Below, piece by piece: positions 31,840 through 44,989 of a stretch of DNA of 64,000 bases. A model generated the notes under the pieces. That model worked only from the letters and a program-made list of their open reading frames with translations. It was not told the DNA's origin and ran no database searches. This DNA is from Sebastes aleutianus (taxonomy: Eukaryota; Chordata; Actinopteri; Perciformes; Sebastidae): positions 9,346,544 to 9,410,543 of the forward strand of contig CAKAKS010000039.1 in NCBI GenBank assembly GCA_916700875.1, given 5' to 3'. The position numbers were made by a program, and so were the translations under genes. Positions within the stretch are counted from its first letter, which is position 1. Every line of letters starts with the position of its first letter.

Positions 31840-32757
31840 ATGTGACTTGGACCAACCTGGATCCTTTTCTTCCCATGTTTTTGTGTCTAAGTGACTAATG
31901 GGGACAACAATTTTTTAAATTAGTCAGTTACGCTGTAACCGGCAGCCACTAAAAGAGCTGCAAGGGCAATTGTGCAGCGTTACGTCCCATAAAAGTGCTT
32001 ATTTTTGTCACTGACAAGCTCAGATTATTGTTATAAGTCTCTGACAACATTATGGAAAGGACCCTACAGAGAAATAAAACGTTTTTTCTCCACCTTTCTC
32101 TTGATCCAGTCTGTTTGTTATTGTGTCCAAGTCCTGCTCAAGGAGAAGTCTGGTTGTGAAATCTGAATATCTGTATACTCTGGCTCAAATAAATACAGGT
32201 GGCCATTGAATTCAAAGACCTCATCCACATTGTGGAAATCATCTAAATATTCAGCCATGACACTGAAAATCTTTTAAATAACATTAAACTACGCTCTCTG
32301 TACTCCAACACAACAAACTCTGTCGTCTCCACCATGGATGTATTCCACGTTTCCAGCGTTGTCTTCCGGCAACACGTCACCTCACCAGATTACAGAACGA
32401 GACTTCTCCTTGAGCGAGACTCTTTCCTTAATGTCAGACACAGTTATAATAACAATCAGAGCATGTCATGGTAAAAAAAACTGTTTCAGCTCCTACCTGG
32501 TGACTGAAAGTTTTTTTCTCTCTCAGAATGGTTTTGATTTCATTCATGAGGATTATATCTGACAGATTATATCCCACTCAGTCCTTTTTACCTTTTGAAA
32601 TTCCTTTAAAGGACCATTACAACTCATAGTTTTCACCTGCCAAAAAGTGACTGCAGCTCCTGCCTTGTGACTGAAAGTTTATTTCTGACTCAGAATGGTT
32701 TGGTATCATTCATGAGGATTATATGTGACAGATTATAGCCCACTCAGTCCTTTTTAC
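31840..32757. repeat. Interspersed repeat with internal duplication
   Basis: Non-coding repeat-like sequence. A block of about 110 bp (ctcctacctggtgactgaaag to cccactcagtcc) at 32490-32590 is repeated at 32655-32757. A gaggattatatctgacaga piece recurs at 63710. Confidence 0.5.
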
Positions 32758-32789
32758 TTGCAAACCTCAAAGAAAATGAATGGTACAAA

Positions 32790-33290
32790 ATGGGGGGTTT
32801 TTGATCGCGAGGGATCGCCTCGCAACCCAGCATTGGACGCTTGATGGGCTGCCACGAGATATAAGGCACTCGGCACCTGATTGAACGAACACTTTCCCTC
32901 ATGGGCTGCTTCTCCCAGCTTTCAAACTGGAGCAACATGGCGTCTCGTTTGGAAACTTTCTTCTCTTATATCATGGAAATAGTTCAGCGAAATGGGTTTC
33001 TGAAAACATTTTATGTGAGAAATAAGCCATGCAGTTGCTGAATCTGTCTTTATTTTGGATCGACAACAGTTAGTTTAAAAGTTTCTAGGGAGTTTGCAGA
33101 TGTGGCAACTCGCGTCTGACGCCTTTGATTTGCATAAAGTAGCCTAGACCTCAACATTATGCAAATGAGGAGCGGCCAACGTGACGCCCCCCTCTAGAAT
33201 TGCGCCGCCACGTTACCAGAATGCATTGCATGACAGCTTACATAGACAATGAATGGGAAGCGTGGAAAGAACGGAGCCTGTGGACATGTA
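32790..33290 (+). repeat. Interspersed repeat, forward copy
   Basis: The longest copy of the family also at 21421-21785, with blocks gacgcttgatgggctgcc, cccagctttcaaact, tatgcaaatgaggagcgg and gaatgcattgcatg. Confidence 0.6.
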
Positions 33291-33399
33291 CCGTAAGAGA
33301 GGTTTAAGAATGTTATTTAGTGAGAAACTTTTTACATTAAAAGTGGTCTGCAATTTCCCCTTTCTTTCTACAACAGAGACAAAACATAAAAAATTAAAA

Positions 33400-34190
33400 A
33401 GAGAATGAAGTCTTCGGTGCAAATCCACATAAACGCAGTGCAGAATATTTTTTAGGGGTAGGTGAAGGCCTCAGACTCTCTGCAGATTTAATGCCAGACA
33501 GTTCCAGTTGTTGTTGATGATGATGATGTTTCATGTTGTCTGACAGCAGACAGCTGTTCATCTCTGACATCCCCACTCCAGTTTTTCATTTCTCCAGAGC
33601 ACGATGTTTTTCCTCCCCATGGTCCTCTCTGAGCAGGACGCCTCATCTGTCATCAGCTCACACCTGCGTCACAACAATAATATCCCTGCCAGGTGTGATG
33701 GACAGCCGAGGCGAGGCGGTGACAGCGGCGTGGCGTCCAGACACGGATCGAAGGTGGAGACGAACGTTGACATTTCCATCAGAAGTCTGTTCACGATGCC
33801 TGGAGACGCTGCGTCCTCCACCTGCAATAAAACACCTCCGCCCTCCGAACGGTTCTTCAAGGCCTCGGCGTGATTGCAGCGCGGCATCGCTTGTTGGAAA
33901 CTCTCAAGAAACACTTCAACTTCGTCCGCACTGAGATTTATATGATCAAAAAAGTTTCTTTTCTACTTTAAAATGTATTGTCTCCGGCTCAGAGAGTGAC
34001 AGCTGAGGGGAGCGAACTCAGAAGCCATGTTTTCTGTTCCTTTAACTCCTCGAGAAAATAGGAAGTCTGGTTCTAAAAGAAGATATCTACAATTTAAGAA
34101 ATGACAACTTGACTGCGTCTTTGTTTTAAGACATTGTGGTTAAATAAAAATAAACTATTAGCTCCGGTTTAACTTCCTCTGTAGCAGAGA
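33400..34190. other. Intergenic, GC-balanced, no supported gene
   Basis: The stretch 33640-33930 is more GC-rich and carries overlapping open frames on both strands, but none has a recognisable domain, and I could not pair splice sites with any neighbouring exon. Confidence 0.3.
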
Positions 34191-34191
34191 C

Positions 34192-35498
34192 CATAGACTG
34201 TATATAAAAAGTGGACGTAGTCACAGTAACGTCACAAATTAGTTTGTGGACTACGGTTTTGAAACCTCAAGTTTGGCATTTTGGCCGTCGCCATCTCGTT
34301 TTTTTGGAGCCAGAAGTGACCATATTTGGATGCAGTCTCAGGTAATTGCAGAGTTGGACCTAAACACAGACGGATTGATGAGGAAACTGCAGGTGAAGTA
34401 AACGAAGGACAGGTGAAACTAATCAGGGAGACAATCAAAAAGGCGGGAAAACACACAAAGACAGGAAGTAAAACCAAACATGACACGTTAGGAGTGAACT
34501 TCACTCAAAACTACAGTATGCATTTCCTGCAGAAAATGCATGTGAATGCTGACAGCTGAAATTGCAAAGCATTGCTGAAAATACAGAAATCTTAAAGCGT
34601 GAATGCATTGCACTGCACTCCTGAAAAAAATGAATAGTAAAACTGGCAGAGTTGAAAGCTAAACTGCATTACCCATAAAAAGCTAAGAGCTGAAATACAT
34701 ACATATGTCTTTGTGAACTTATTGTCTTGTTAGTGAGCAAGCTAAAGAGCTGAGAGCTTTTTCCCCTCTTTAATTTATTGAATGAAATAATTTACAGTTT
34801 TGAGAACATAAAAGGGGGATAAAGAAGAAGGGTTAATTTGCAAATACAGATATCTCCGTTTTTATTTATTTCCTTAAATCAGTTTTTTTAAATTATGCAT
34901 TCCAGGGAAGATCGATCAAAATAGTGTTGGTTTATTTATTTATAACCTCCAGGTCTGAAAAGTGAATCCAATGCTGAAGTGCCTTAAACTTGCATTCTTT
35001 CTAACAGCCAGCAGGGGGCGACTCCTCTGGTTGCAAAAAGAAGTCTGATTGTATAGAAGTCTATGAGAAAATGAGCCTACTTCTCCCTTGATTTATTACC
35101 TCAGTAAACATCGTAAACGTGAGTTTATGGTCTCAATCGCTAGTTTCAAGTCTTCTTCAATACAGCATGATGTTCATTTAGTGAATTATGGTCCCATTTA
35201 GAACCAAATAGACTAAATAGGCTACTTTGTGATTGACAGGCCGCTACCACGGTGTTGTCCAGTCTGGTAGTTGTCTTTGTTTTCGTCTTACAACTTTAAC
35301 CCTTTCACAGTGTGTTTTCAGTCCATGATTGGACTTAGCTCCACCCTCTCGTGTCACTTCTGGTTGCAAAAAAACAACATGTCGATGGTCAAAAAACCAA
35401 GATGGCGACAGCCAAAATGCCGAACTCGAGGCTTCAAAACCGCAGTGCACAAACCTATCGGTGACGTCACTACGTCCACTTCTTATATACAGTCTATG
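34192..35498. mobile_element. DNA transposon with long terminal inverted repeats
   Basis: Left arm catagactgtatataaaaag... and right arm ...ttatatacagtctatg are inverse over more than 100 bp, including gtggacgtag/ctacgtccac and ggcattttggc/gccaaaatgcc. The 1.3-kb interior contains other repeat-like sequence (about 34340-34500) and no transposase. No target duplication was found. Confidence 0.7.
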
Positions 35499-35619
35499 AT
35501 TGTAACTGACAGCTGTCGTGTTGATTGTGACAAGGTGAAGAAAACCCATTGAATCAGGAATATTTTGTCTGCGTGTGAATATTATGAGTCATTATTGAGA
35601 TGATTAATATTCAGATCAG

Positions 35620-35666
35620 CTACCTGTCCTTCATTAGGAGTGACCACCTTGATGAAGGACAGGTAG
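35620..35666. repeat. Perfect 15-bp inverted repeat (hairpin)
   Basis: ctacctgtccttcat (35620-35634) pairs perfectly with atgaaggacaggtag (35652-35666) across a 17-base loop. Confidence 0.8.
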
Positions 35667-35669
35667 CCA

Positions 35670-36130
35670 CAGACATTTTGAAAGCACAATGCGATGGAGA
35701 GTTGAGAGTGTTTATTTTGATAGACTTGAAGATCACAGTGATCTTCACCCTGCTGAGCGTGCGTGTTCTCAGAGCTGGAAGTCAGACAGTCAGACAGTCG
35801 GTGATTGGATGTCTCACCTCTGCTGAAGTAATGAGCTCATTCCAGTTGACAGACTCACCTGCAGACTTTGAGCAGAATCTCATTTTGTAATAAATATCGA
35901 TCCACCCGCTCAGAAAACTCAAACTCCTTCTATTGGCTCAGAGTTCACTTGAACTTTTCAGAAACAGCGAGACGCTCGATTACACAACAAGCTGCAGTTT
36001 TTAAAACTTTTCCTGAGATTTCTTGTTGAACTGATCAGAAGATGTGGAGACCTTTAATCAAATATGTTCGATTCTTTCTTCCAGCCACAAATTATCCACA
36101 GCAGGCAGGCAGGGATTCTTGAAAAAAAAC
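35670..36130. other. Intergenic, nothing recognised
   Basis: Mixed sequence with a short (cagt)-type run near 35785. No gene or repeat end. Confidence 0.35.
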
Positions 36131-36700
36131 TAACTGTTTTAAATCCAGTCTAATTCGATCAAAAACCAGTATAACCTGGTCTAAAAACTAGAGCTGTCCT
36201 TGACCAAAGAAATTCTCAGTCGACTATCACTCATACGATTTTGTAGACAAATTTATTAGTTGATTTAATTGACAGAACTGGGAAATTATGGAGGACAGAA
36301 CCTGCCAAAATAAAGAATACATTAATATATAAATAGACTACTCAATAAATAAGTAAATATATAATTAAATGTAGCAAAATAATATTAAAAATAAATGTAG
36401 ACATTAATTAATAATAAAATAAAAAATATATGCAAACTAAATAAATAAATAGAAAATAAATTCTAAAATTAATACATTTAAAAATTAATAAAAATAAATA
36501 CATACATAAATAAAAAGGAAAATTGAATGTTATTGAAACCTGGTCTAAACCCAGTCTGATCGGTTCAAAACTATCGTAAACCCAGTCTATCTTGATCTTA
36601 ATCCAGTTTAATTTGGCCTAAACCCAGTCTAATCTGCTTTGAACTGAGTTTAATCTGGCGCAAACCCAGTCTGATCTGGTCTAAACCCAGGGTAGGCATG
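36131..36700. repeat. ccagtctaatctggt tandem repeats flanking an A-rich block
   Basis: Short degenerate repeats of about 20 bp (aaacccagtctgatctggtc) at 36140-36190 and 36535-36690, separated by an aataaataaa-rich block at 36300-36530. Confidence 0.65.
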
Positions 36701-38960
36701 CAATGCACATTGCCATTGTCGCTGTAAGCATGTTAGCATCCTGATGTTAGCGTTTAGCTCAAAGCACCGCTGTGCCTATAAGTAGGCTACAGCCTCAGAG
36801 CTGTTAGTTTGGCTGCAAACTCTCAGTCCTGCAGCGTCTTCAGATATTCTCACAGATCTGCTGTCAGTCAGTCTTGCAGGTTTATATTCAGACGTGTTCG
36901 GAGAAGTCATGAAAACAGATAAAGATGATGAGGAAAGTGTCTGAATCGATACTCAGACCCATCAGTGAGCTTATTCCATCTCACTATGACTTATTGATCA
37001 GTCGGACCCTGAGTGGTATCAAACCTCTCATCTAACTAAGTCTTGCTTATGAACTGATAAACAGATCTTTCATTACACCTGCTGGACAGACCTCCAATAT
37101 TTCAATATTTACTTGTAGTGATGATACAGTCTGATCACTTCTAAGCAACATGTGTTAACACACACTCACTCTGAGGTTTTACAGTCTGCTGTTGAACATC
37201 TTATGCTGGTTATTACACTGTGGTGCGTTTTAGTGCCTGCTGGGACAAACGGCCGCTGCAGGATGGACTCATAAATCGCTGAATAACAGTTGTATTAATG
37301 CTCCCCTCCATAAAAGTGAATCCTGCTGCTGACTGGATGACGAGGATTGTAAATATCAACAGCTGCTGTTCAGGCTGATCGCTTTATTCAAGACGAGAAG
37401 CGCTCTGCTAGAAGCAGCACGGATTCGGCTCAGCATCCGATTTGAGCGTCCAGAGCGTCCGGACCGAGACGCCTCTTTAGAAATCCGACTGGAATCGCAT
37501 TTCTGGATACAATCTGGATATGCCAAACAACGGATTTGGGCTGGCAGTGTGAACAAGGCCTTACTTCTTGTGTGACTTAATGTTGTGGTTGTAATGTCAT
37601 TTGTTCTCCAGAGCTGAACTAAAACAACAAGGAAACGTTCACGACGAGTTCAACAGGAACATTAAAAGAACATTGATTGGATAAATGTTAAAATGTTCAG
37701 ACTTTGAATATGGAAACAATACTTTCACTACAGTTGGATTCTGATGGCTGTTTCCATTTTAGATCTGATAAAATACTAATTTTTTATTAGCTCTGGTATT
37801 AACAGGTGATTAATAAATAAATAATAATGATCTTTTTCTCTGTTTCTCTCTCAGCAGCTTTTGTTTCAGCTCTCTGCAGCTGTCTCGTCATCATCGCGCC
37901 CTTCTCGCTGCAGCGTCGCCGTCCTCTCGTCGTGACTTTGCCCGAGGCGACTCCGCGTCTGTCTGTCTGTCTGTCCGTCTGTCCGTGCTGATGTCTCACA
38001 CTGTGACGGTGACAGGTGGCACTTCCTGCTGTCTGACGCCGTGACGACGGCTGACGACCTGTCAGTGGGACGTCAGTGATTGGCTGAGAGACGTGTGGGG
38101 AGTGCAGCTCGTGCAGCAGGCGTTAACCTTTCAGCAGGAGACGCTCCGAGTCAGCGATGATGATGCGTTCGCGACGAGTGACGGACACGGGATGTGATGT
38201 CATGTTGGTGTCAAATGTTTTTTAAATACTACCTGTCAATCAAAAATCCCCTCCAGCTGATCCCTCCGTTTGTTTCCCATCATCCTCTGTGTCTCATCAA
38301 CGCTTAATGTGACATTAACAGGCATAAACTAAGGCGCCGACATGACAAACCAGCCTCACACGTCAAACACATCATCTCTCTCTCTGACACCCACCCTGTT
38401 CCGAGGGCACCGGGTTTCCCCAACGAGCGAGTGAATGAACGAACGTGAGCTACCGATGCCAACTACACGCTTCACCTCCTGTCTGTCTGCAAAGCATAAA
38501 TCAAACAGCAGATGATGGAATATTGACTCAGTGAAGAGCTGCGAGGAGGGAGGTTAATATTTGTGTCCAGTTCCAACATCTTAACGTGTGAATCTTTAAC
38601 TTTCTGTTGCGACTTCCTTCACCGCCATCTCTGCATAAACCAATTTACTTTTCATCAAACATTCGGTTTAAGAACATTAGTAGAATGGTGTCTTTTATTA
38701 AAGGTGCTATTGGTAACATTGATAACATTCAGCCACTACATGTCTCACTCTTCCTCCCCCGTTCAATTGCATTCACTTCACAACAAGTGGTTGCCAGTTC
38801 GTTGTACAACCTGCATATTTTATGATCGAGTGGAGTGAGACTCAGACAGTCAAGTGATTCATCTTTCGTGGTACTGAAGATTTTGCAACATGTACTACAT
38901 TAGCTACAGATTTAGGTTACTTTGTGATTCATGTAATGTAATACATGGTAATCTGCCCTT
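36701..38960. other. Intergenic, mostly unique sequence
   Basis: No exon is supported. Notable pieces: a unique-looking island at 37210-37400, a gaacaaggcctta transposon-type end near 37550, and a GTCT microsatellite at 37959-37985. Confidence 0.35.
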
Positions 38961-39150
38961 ACAAAAAATAAGTTTATTCAAGTGTGGTATTAGTATACTT
39001 CTTTTCTGCAAACTTGTCAGTATAAGCCAAGTATACTTAAGTATCATTTTGTTAAGTATATCTCTGATAAGTACATAAAAAGTAAAGTGAAATCATACTA
39101 TCCTATTTTAAGTTTTAAAGAAGTATACTATTAGCACACTGGAAAAAACT
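38960..39150. repeat. AAGTATACTT-rich repeat
   Basis: Multiple self-complementary aagtatactt motifs; resembles a MITE interior. Ends not defined. Confidence 0.45.
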
Positions 39151-39660
39151 TTTTTTTGGTGAGGGATTTCCACTTGTATGCATATATTGACAGGTGCATA
39201 AATAGTGGTCGATGGAAATGCACTTATTGAAATATTGTGTTAAATGATCTCTTGAAAAAAGCAGATACCCTAATGGACACGTTATATCAAAGCACGAAGA
39301 CAGCAACTCATTCTTCTTCAAACATTACAGCTGTAGAAGAAGAAGGGTGCTGTGCAGCAGCATCCACTGATTAAACTGCTAAAATTATAAAATGACCTGC
39401 TGTAACCTTCACAGGTGAAACCCTGTGATAAAAGATGCTCCGCTGCTGCTAAACGACTGTGTGGTCTGAAACGTATTGATCAGATATCCACAGCTGACGA
39501 GAGGAAACACTGGGTGCTGATCAATAATTCAGAGGTTTGTTGGAGTTTGTACAGGCTGTTAGCAGAGTTGACTCAGGCAGATCGAGAGATTAGAGACTCT
39601 GACTTCATGCATCAAACAGGAGCCGCGGTATCATCAGTGTGTGATAAATGATGAATAAAA

Positions 39661-39990
39661 TGACCACAAAGAAACAGGAAATGACCTCAAAGACAAATAA
39701 ATTACCACAACAAGATGCAAAACGACCACAAAGAAACACAAAACGACCACAAAGAGACATAAAACAACCACAAAGAGACATATAAGGACCACAATGAAAC
39801 ACAAAACGACCACAAAGAGATATAAAATGACCACAACGTGACAAAAACGACCACAAAGAGACATAAAACGACCACAAAGAGACACAAAATGACCACAATA
39901 AAACATAAAACGACCACAAAGAGGCATAAAATGACCACAAAGACGCAAAATGAACACAAAGAAAAGCAGAACGAACACAAAAAGACCACA
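39661..39990. repeat. 21-bp minisatellite (ACCACAAAGAGACATAAAACG)
   Basis: About fifteen units of 21 bp with substitutions. The period is a multiple of three, so long hydrophobic frames appear on the minus strand (runs of Val/Leu/Phe); these are not genes. Confidence 0.9.
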
Positions 39991-40073
39991 CATCTTTCCA
40001 TCAACCCTGAGAGGGTTTTGAGGCTCTATAATGTCGTCACCATACAGGTTGGCTCAGTGTGCAGAAGAACAGG

Positions 40074-40106
40074 CAGACAGACAGACAGACAGACGGACAG
40101 ACAGGC
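40074..40106. repeat. (CAGA)n microsatellite
   Basis: ggcagacagacagacagaca-type tetranucleotide array. Confidence 0.85.
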
Positions 40107-41060
40107 AGTGTGACATGTAACAAAGTTCAGACTCAAACTGCTGATACAGACAGAACAGGACCTGGACCTGAACACACTGACCCTCCTCCTCTCTCCTTCA
40201 GGCTGTAATCTTCTTGATAAAGTTGCTTTTTCTCTCTGTGGATATTTTTTTTTTTTATCTCCTGATGCAGCTGATGTCGCTCTGATAGGCCTCGTCATTA
40301 TTCCCAGCATCGTCCTGCCTGCAAAACGTCGCCGAGGCAACGGTGACCTTGCCAACAGGACTCCTGTACCCGACGAAGCACTAATGAGGGAAGAGTTTGG
40401 AAGGAAGAAAAAAAAAGCTGCAGAGACACAATGACAGATTAGATTCACTGAAACACTTCAGCAACATCACTGATACAGTTTATAACCAGTGAGAACTGAC
40501 TGACTGCAGTGTGTGTGCAGCCTCAGTGGGAGGGTAACAGTGGAAAAATAAATAAATACAAATAAATAAGAATCGAAAATAAGTCTTAGTTCAGTATAGC
40601 ATTACTCACCATCTTTAGCTATTGATCAGAGTGACTCGTTGAGGCAATTCAGGACAAACTGAGCCGTTATTGACATTTTGGGGTTAATTTGTCTCCAGAG
40701 ACAAAACAGTCAGCTGTGTTTCTGTGTTTTCTCCATCTGTGTTTTTACAGCCGATCACATCTACAGTAATCAATATCCCCACAGTTAATCTGACAAACTG
40801 ATACTACTGATCACATCCTGATCCCATTAACCTTTGTGACCTCTGTGAGCGTCTGAGTTGGAGTTGCGGATGTTTTCTGGAGCCAAAGAACAACTCAGAC
40901 TGTCAGAGAGGACAAGATGAACTGAAGAGGACTGGATCCATACGGAGGTCAGAGGTCAAGTGCTGCAAATGAAGAAGGGGCAGAGAGAGGAGGATGAGGG
41001 GAGGGATGAAAGATATTGATCAATCGGTGGACGGAGGAGGGAGAGTAAAGCAAAGCAAAG
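40107..41060. other. Intergenic, unique sequence
   Basis: A balanced island at 40200-40400 has no repeat similarity in the window. No exon is supported. Confidence 0.3.
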
Positions 41061-41403
41061 CACCAGAGAATACAGGACAAAAGCAGGGCTAAAACAACAG
41101 AGAATAATGGACAAATCCATGGCTAAAACAACAAAGAATATTGGGGCAACCCAGGGTTAAAGAGCATACAGTATTGGACAAGTCCAGGTTTTAAACACCA
41201 GATAATATTGGACAAATCTAGGGCTGAAACATTAGATAATATTAGACAAAACCTGGGCTAAAGAACAGAGAATATTGGACAAGTCCAGGTTTTAAACACC
41301 AGATAATATTGGACAAATTCGGTGCTTAAACAGCAGAGAATACTGGACAAAACCAGGGCAAAGAACAGAGAATATTGGACAAAACCATGGTTAAAACATC
41401 AGG
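41061..41403. repeat. Approx. 36-bp minisatellite (cagagaatattggacaaa...)
   Basis: About ten diverged units with the core agaatattggacaaa..ccagggctaaa. A 75-bp segment containing aagtccaggttttaaacacc appears twice (41180 and 41280). Confidence 0.8.
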
Positions 41404-41882
41404 CCAAAGAGGCACCAAACCATCTGACTGACAACAGTTGTTGTTTTGATGAAAACAAAATGAAACAAAGTGCAATAGAAACAGACTTTGAGAATAAATC
41501 ATGACGTCCACACGACCTCAGTTAAACACCAGAGTTTAAAATGCTGTTTTTTTTGTTTCTGAAGATAGTTTTCAGTCTCCGGAGAGTCCTCTGCCTCCCG
41601 CTGAGCATCTCCTCTCACGCCGCTACTTCTTCTTCTCTGATAGAAAACCGCTCTTTAAGACATCAATGAGTCTTCTTCTCCACTTCATATTCACGCTGAG
41701 CTGTGGAGGAAACACTAACAGCAGCGAATCACCAACAAACTGTCTGAAGCCATTTGAATGACGCTGATGGAGGAGAAGCTCCGGTTCACAACATCGCACT
41801 CGGTTGATCTGCGGAGGACAAGAAGTAAACACACTTTATATGAAATACAAGAATAGACTTAAATCACCTCATCTACACAAAC

Positions 41883-41965
41883 TAGGGCTGAATGATTTGA
41901 GGAAAATATGACTTTTTTGACAAATATTGCGATTAAAATTACAATTGTTTTCCATCAATTAAAGT
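41883..41965 (+). mobile_element. hAT-like fragment (TAGGGCTGAATGATTT end)
   Basis: tagggctgaatgatttgagg followed by ttgacaaatattgcgatt; a third TAGGGCT-ended family, truncated. Confidence 0.5.
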
Positions 41966-43414
41966 GAAGTCTACATATTATTAACCAACCACAACGCATA
42001 AAGAAAAAAATATAATAAAATGATGCAGTTGTTAAGTCAGAGAAGACTTAAAGGTATATTTTCTGTAGAAAGAAAATCACCAATTCTATTCAGATTTCGC
42101 AAGATGTTACGTTGACAGGAAGGTGAAACTGCTCTTGAATTCAGTGACTTTATCTCTCTGCAGCAGTGATACTAATAATATTATAAACCATCTCCTTCCT
42201 TCAACAGATGGAGGAAAGGAAAAAGAAAAGAATTGACTCAAATAAAAAGGCTGATTGAAGGATTTCCTCTGTCTTTATTCTCTGTTAGCGTGCTGTGTTT
42301 TGTCCTGCGACTGAAGAAATGGACTCTTTCTGAGGCAGAAAGTGATGAATAAAACATGGGTTTGGTTTTTTGAGGACACCAAATCATCGGATTCAGCCGC
42401 TCAAAGAAACACACAGAAACCAACTGCAGTTTTTTTTTTTACTGCAGTGACGATGATGAAGTCACTGATGAAGGTGCTAAATTTAATGAACTCTGTGATT
42501 AAATGTGAGATGAAACACTGTTTATAGTGATTTCTACTGATTTAAAATATTCTTCTTCGGGTGATTTTGGCAAACACAGCTTCAGAGAAGAAGTCATTAC
42601 TGTGAATAATGCGGCCCGGTCGCACTAAACAGCGTATGAATAACACGGTATTTCGCAAGTCATTAGCTCTCTGATGTCGGCTTGTTGTGTCTGGACCTTA
42701 ACACACAACACACAAACTCTTTTTTGCCTAATATTCCATTCCATTTTGCTGCAGAACTTATTAATTAGCTAGTTGAGTATCAAACATATCGGTTAGTGCA
42801 GCTTTAAAAGACTGTAATTCAAGGATGAACGTGCCTTTAATTGAAGGCTGGTTTAACAGAGAGGGTGTTATATGTCTTGTATGTTTTTTCAAGGATAAAA
42901 TCCGTAGTCTCTTCTCTTGGTCTATCTCACACAGAGAGACAAGGTCAAAGATCGCAGCAGCTGGAGTGCTTTTTAAATGGATTACAAGTATGTATCCAGT
43001 ACCAGGATGTCACTTCTGACCTCCAACAGAGACGATAGATACCGTTTTTTTTTCTCTCTCTCTGACCTGAAAAACTGTCTCAGAGCTCTTCACCGTCTGA
43101 CCTTGACGACAGAAACCCTCCATGACTGCCGCCGCCTGGAGAAAAGGCCGCCTCTCGCCCACGGAGAGCTTTCAGCGCTGGTGGTAATTGGATCCTGGTC
43201 CTGCTCGGCCCCCCCGTCGCTCCTCTCTGTTCTCTCTGCTGGTGGTGTCATCATCAGCGCTCTAATAAGGCGAAGGCCACGAGCGCCTTCAGCGAGTCAT
43301 TATTCACAGTAATGACTTCTCACTGGGCTCCTCGGTTACAGGACGAGTTGTATCTGAACACACCGAGCTGCAGTTTAAAGACTCGGGTCAGCAGATACTA
43401 GCAGTGAGAGGGTA
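41966..43414. other. Intergenic, unique sequence
   Basis: No gene is supported. 43060-43330 is a GC-richer island ending ...tcattattcacagtaatgac that resembles no repeat here. Confidence 0.3.
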
Positions 43415-43505
43415 AGAACATTTTGAGGTACTCGTACTTTAGTTGAGTATTTCCATTTTATACTACTTCTACTCCATTACATCCCAAGGGTAAATATTGT
43501 ACTAC
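43415..43505. mobile_element. AAGTA MITE-like fragment
   Basis: Left-interior piece: ttgaggtactcgtactttag then ttctactccattacatccc. Confidence 0.5.
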
Positions 43506-43734
43506 CGGTGAGCTGGTTTATATACACTGAAGGACTGACGAGATAATGAGAGGCAGGTGTGTAAGTAGGTGAGTATGGTTTGTGATGGTGAACAGGTGAA
43601 CCTGTGGATGTGGGAGTCAGGTGACCAGGGTTGGCGGGAGAGTCCGAGGGTATCTGGTGGACAGGTGAAGAATGATGAAGAATGTATATTCAACCTTTTC
43701 ACGTACTGATGAGTTAGTGGTTAGTAGTTTTGTT

Positions 43735-43825
43735 GCAAGGCGTAAAAAGGACACGTGAAAAGGCTAAAATGCGTCCTCATGACACGTGCAATGTCCTTGT
43801 AATGTCGTGCTATTTTTACGCCTTC
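43735..43825. repeat. Interspersed repeat fragment
   Basis: cacgtgaaaaggctaaaatg and gcgt(c/a)ctcatga blocks recur at 61040-61110. Part of the same composite family as 60880-61120. Confidence 0.5.
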
Positions 43826-44514
43826 CTGTGAGACCGGATTGAGCTGAGAGCAGCTGATCATTCTCTGTAGGTTCATCACAAACACTGTTTTCACATTGTT
43901 ATATGATACATTATTAATATAAAATATATTGATTATAGCCACTTAAACCATAGTGTTGTTGATCAGAACATGTATTTTTCAGTAGTTTTATCAGAAATCG
44001 CTCTACATGTCGATCTAAAGGGTTATGATGGATTTTGAGTTGTAATCTAGAGGACTTTAAGTATAGTTAGTCTCAGGCTCTCTGCTCTTAAAACATTTTC
44101 AGTTTTTCACAGTTGTCTGGAGTACGAGGGGAGACGCCATCCTGCAGTTCCGCACGTCTTCACAGTAAAGTTGTCTGAAGCGTTCAAAGGTCAGAAACCT
44201 GCTGCCATCTGTGTCTTTGTTGGTCCTCCTGCGTCTCCTCCTCTCTGACATTTTAATAAACCTCTCTGGAGGGTTTGTCACCTCAGCAGCACACAGTCTC
44301 TCTGAGTTTTCAGCATTTATGAAGCTAAACTGAACCTGCAGGACGACAAAACACAGCTTTCATAATTTTTTCTCTATCAAGAAATTTGCGATGGCATTTT
44401 TGTGCATAAAGGTCACAATAGAAAAAGTAAGACAAAAGAAAAAAGCAACTGCAAAAGTCAGGAATCATAAATACGAAATATAAATTTACAATAAAATATA
44501 TCTGTCCAACAAAC

Positions 44515-44720
44515 ACAGGACTTTCAATCAGGAGACCGGTGTTTGTGTCCCAAAGTGTTGTTGGGTTTAAAGTTACGTGTGGGACTTGTTTTCTTTACTT
44601 GTGTCATATTGTTTCCGTATGTATTTTACTCAGTTTACATACTTATTTCAAGCCCAACCATGATGTCTTTCCTAAACTTTACTAAGTGGTTTTGTTGCAG
44701 GATCAGAATACACTGGGTGT
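44515..44720. repeat. Interspersed repeat fragment
   Basis: Contains ggagaccggtgtttgtgtcc (as at 56780 and 58985) and attgtttccgtatgtatttt with aagcccaaccatga (as at 60930-60990). Confidence 0.5.
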
Positions 44721-44989
44721 GCAGTTCCCCACCTCTCTTAAACCCTAAAGAAAGGGCGTCGTCACACCTTAATTGTCGGAGAGGGGAAATGCACCGAGCT
44801 GCTCTCAGTTGTTAATTAGGAGTCAGTTCCCCCCACACCGTGGTCAACAGGTGATCTGAATAACCTCTAATCAACTCAACAACAACTGTGACTTTCAGCT
44901 AAAATGGATTGGGGGAAAGGGAAATTACAGCAAGTACCAAAGACTACACTCCCCCCCCGTATACTGCACCTATATACATAGGTGTTTTA

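Noticed and set aside
33533..33934. 133-codon frame, possible exon
   Set aside because: Overlapping open frames exist on both strands in a GC-rich patch, with no domain and no partner exon.
39661..39990. CRISPR-like array of short repeats
   Set aside because: The units are contiguous and diverged without unique spacers, and the DNA is eukaryotic.
39605..40004. Overlapping minus-strand frames rich in Val, Leu, Phe, Trp that look like a membrane protein
   Set aside because: They are translations of the 21-bp tandem repeat in all three frames.
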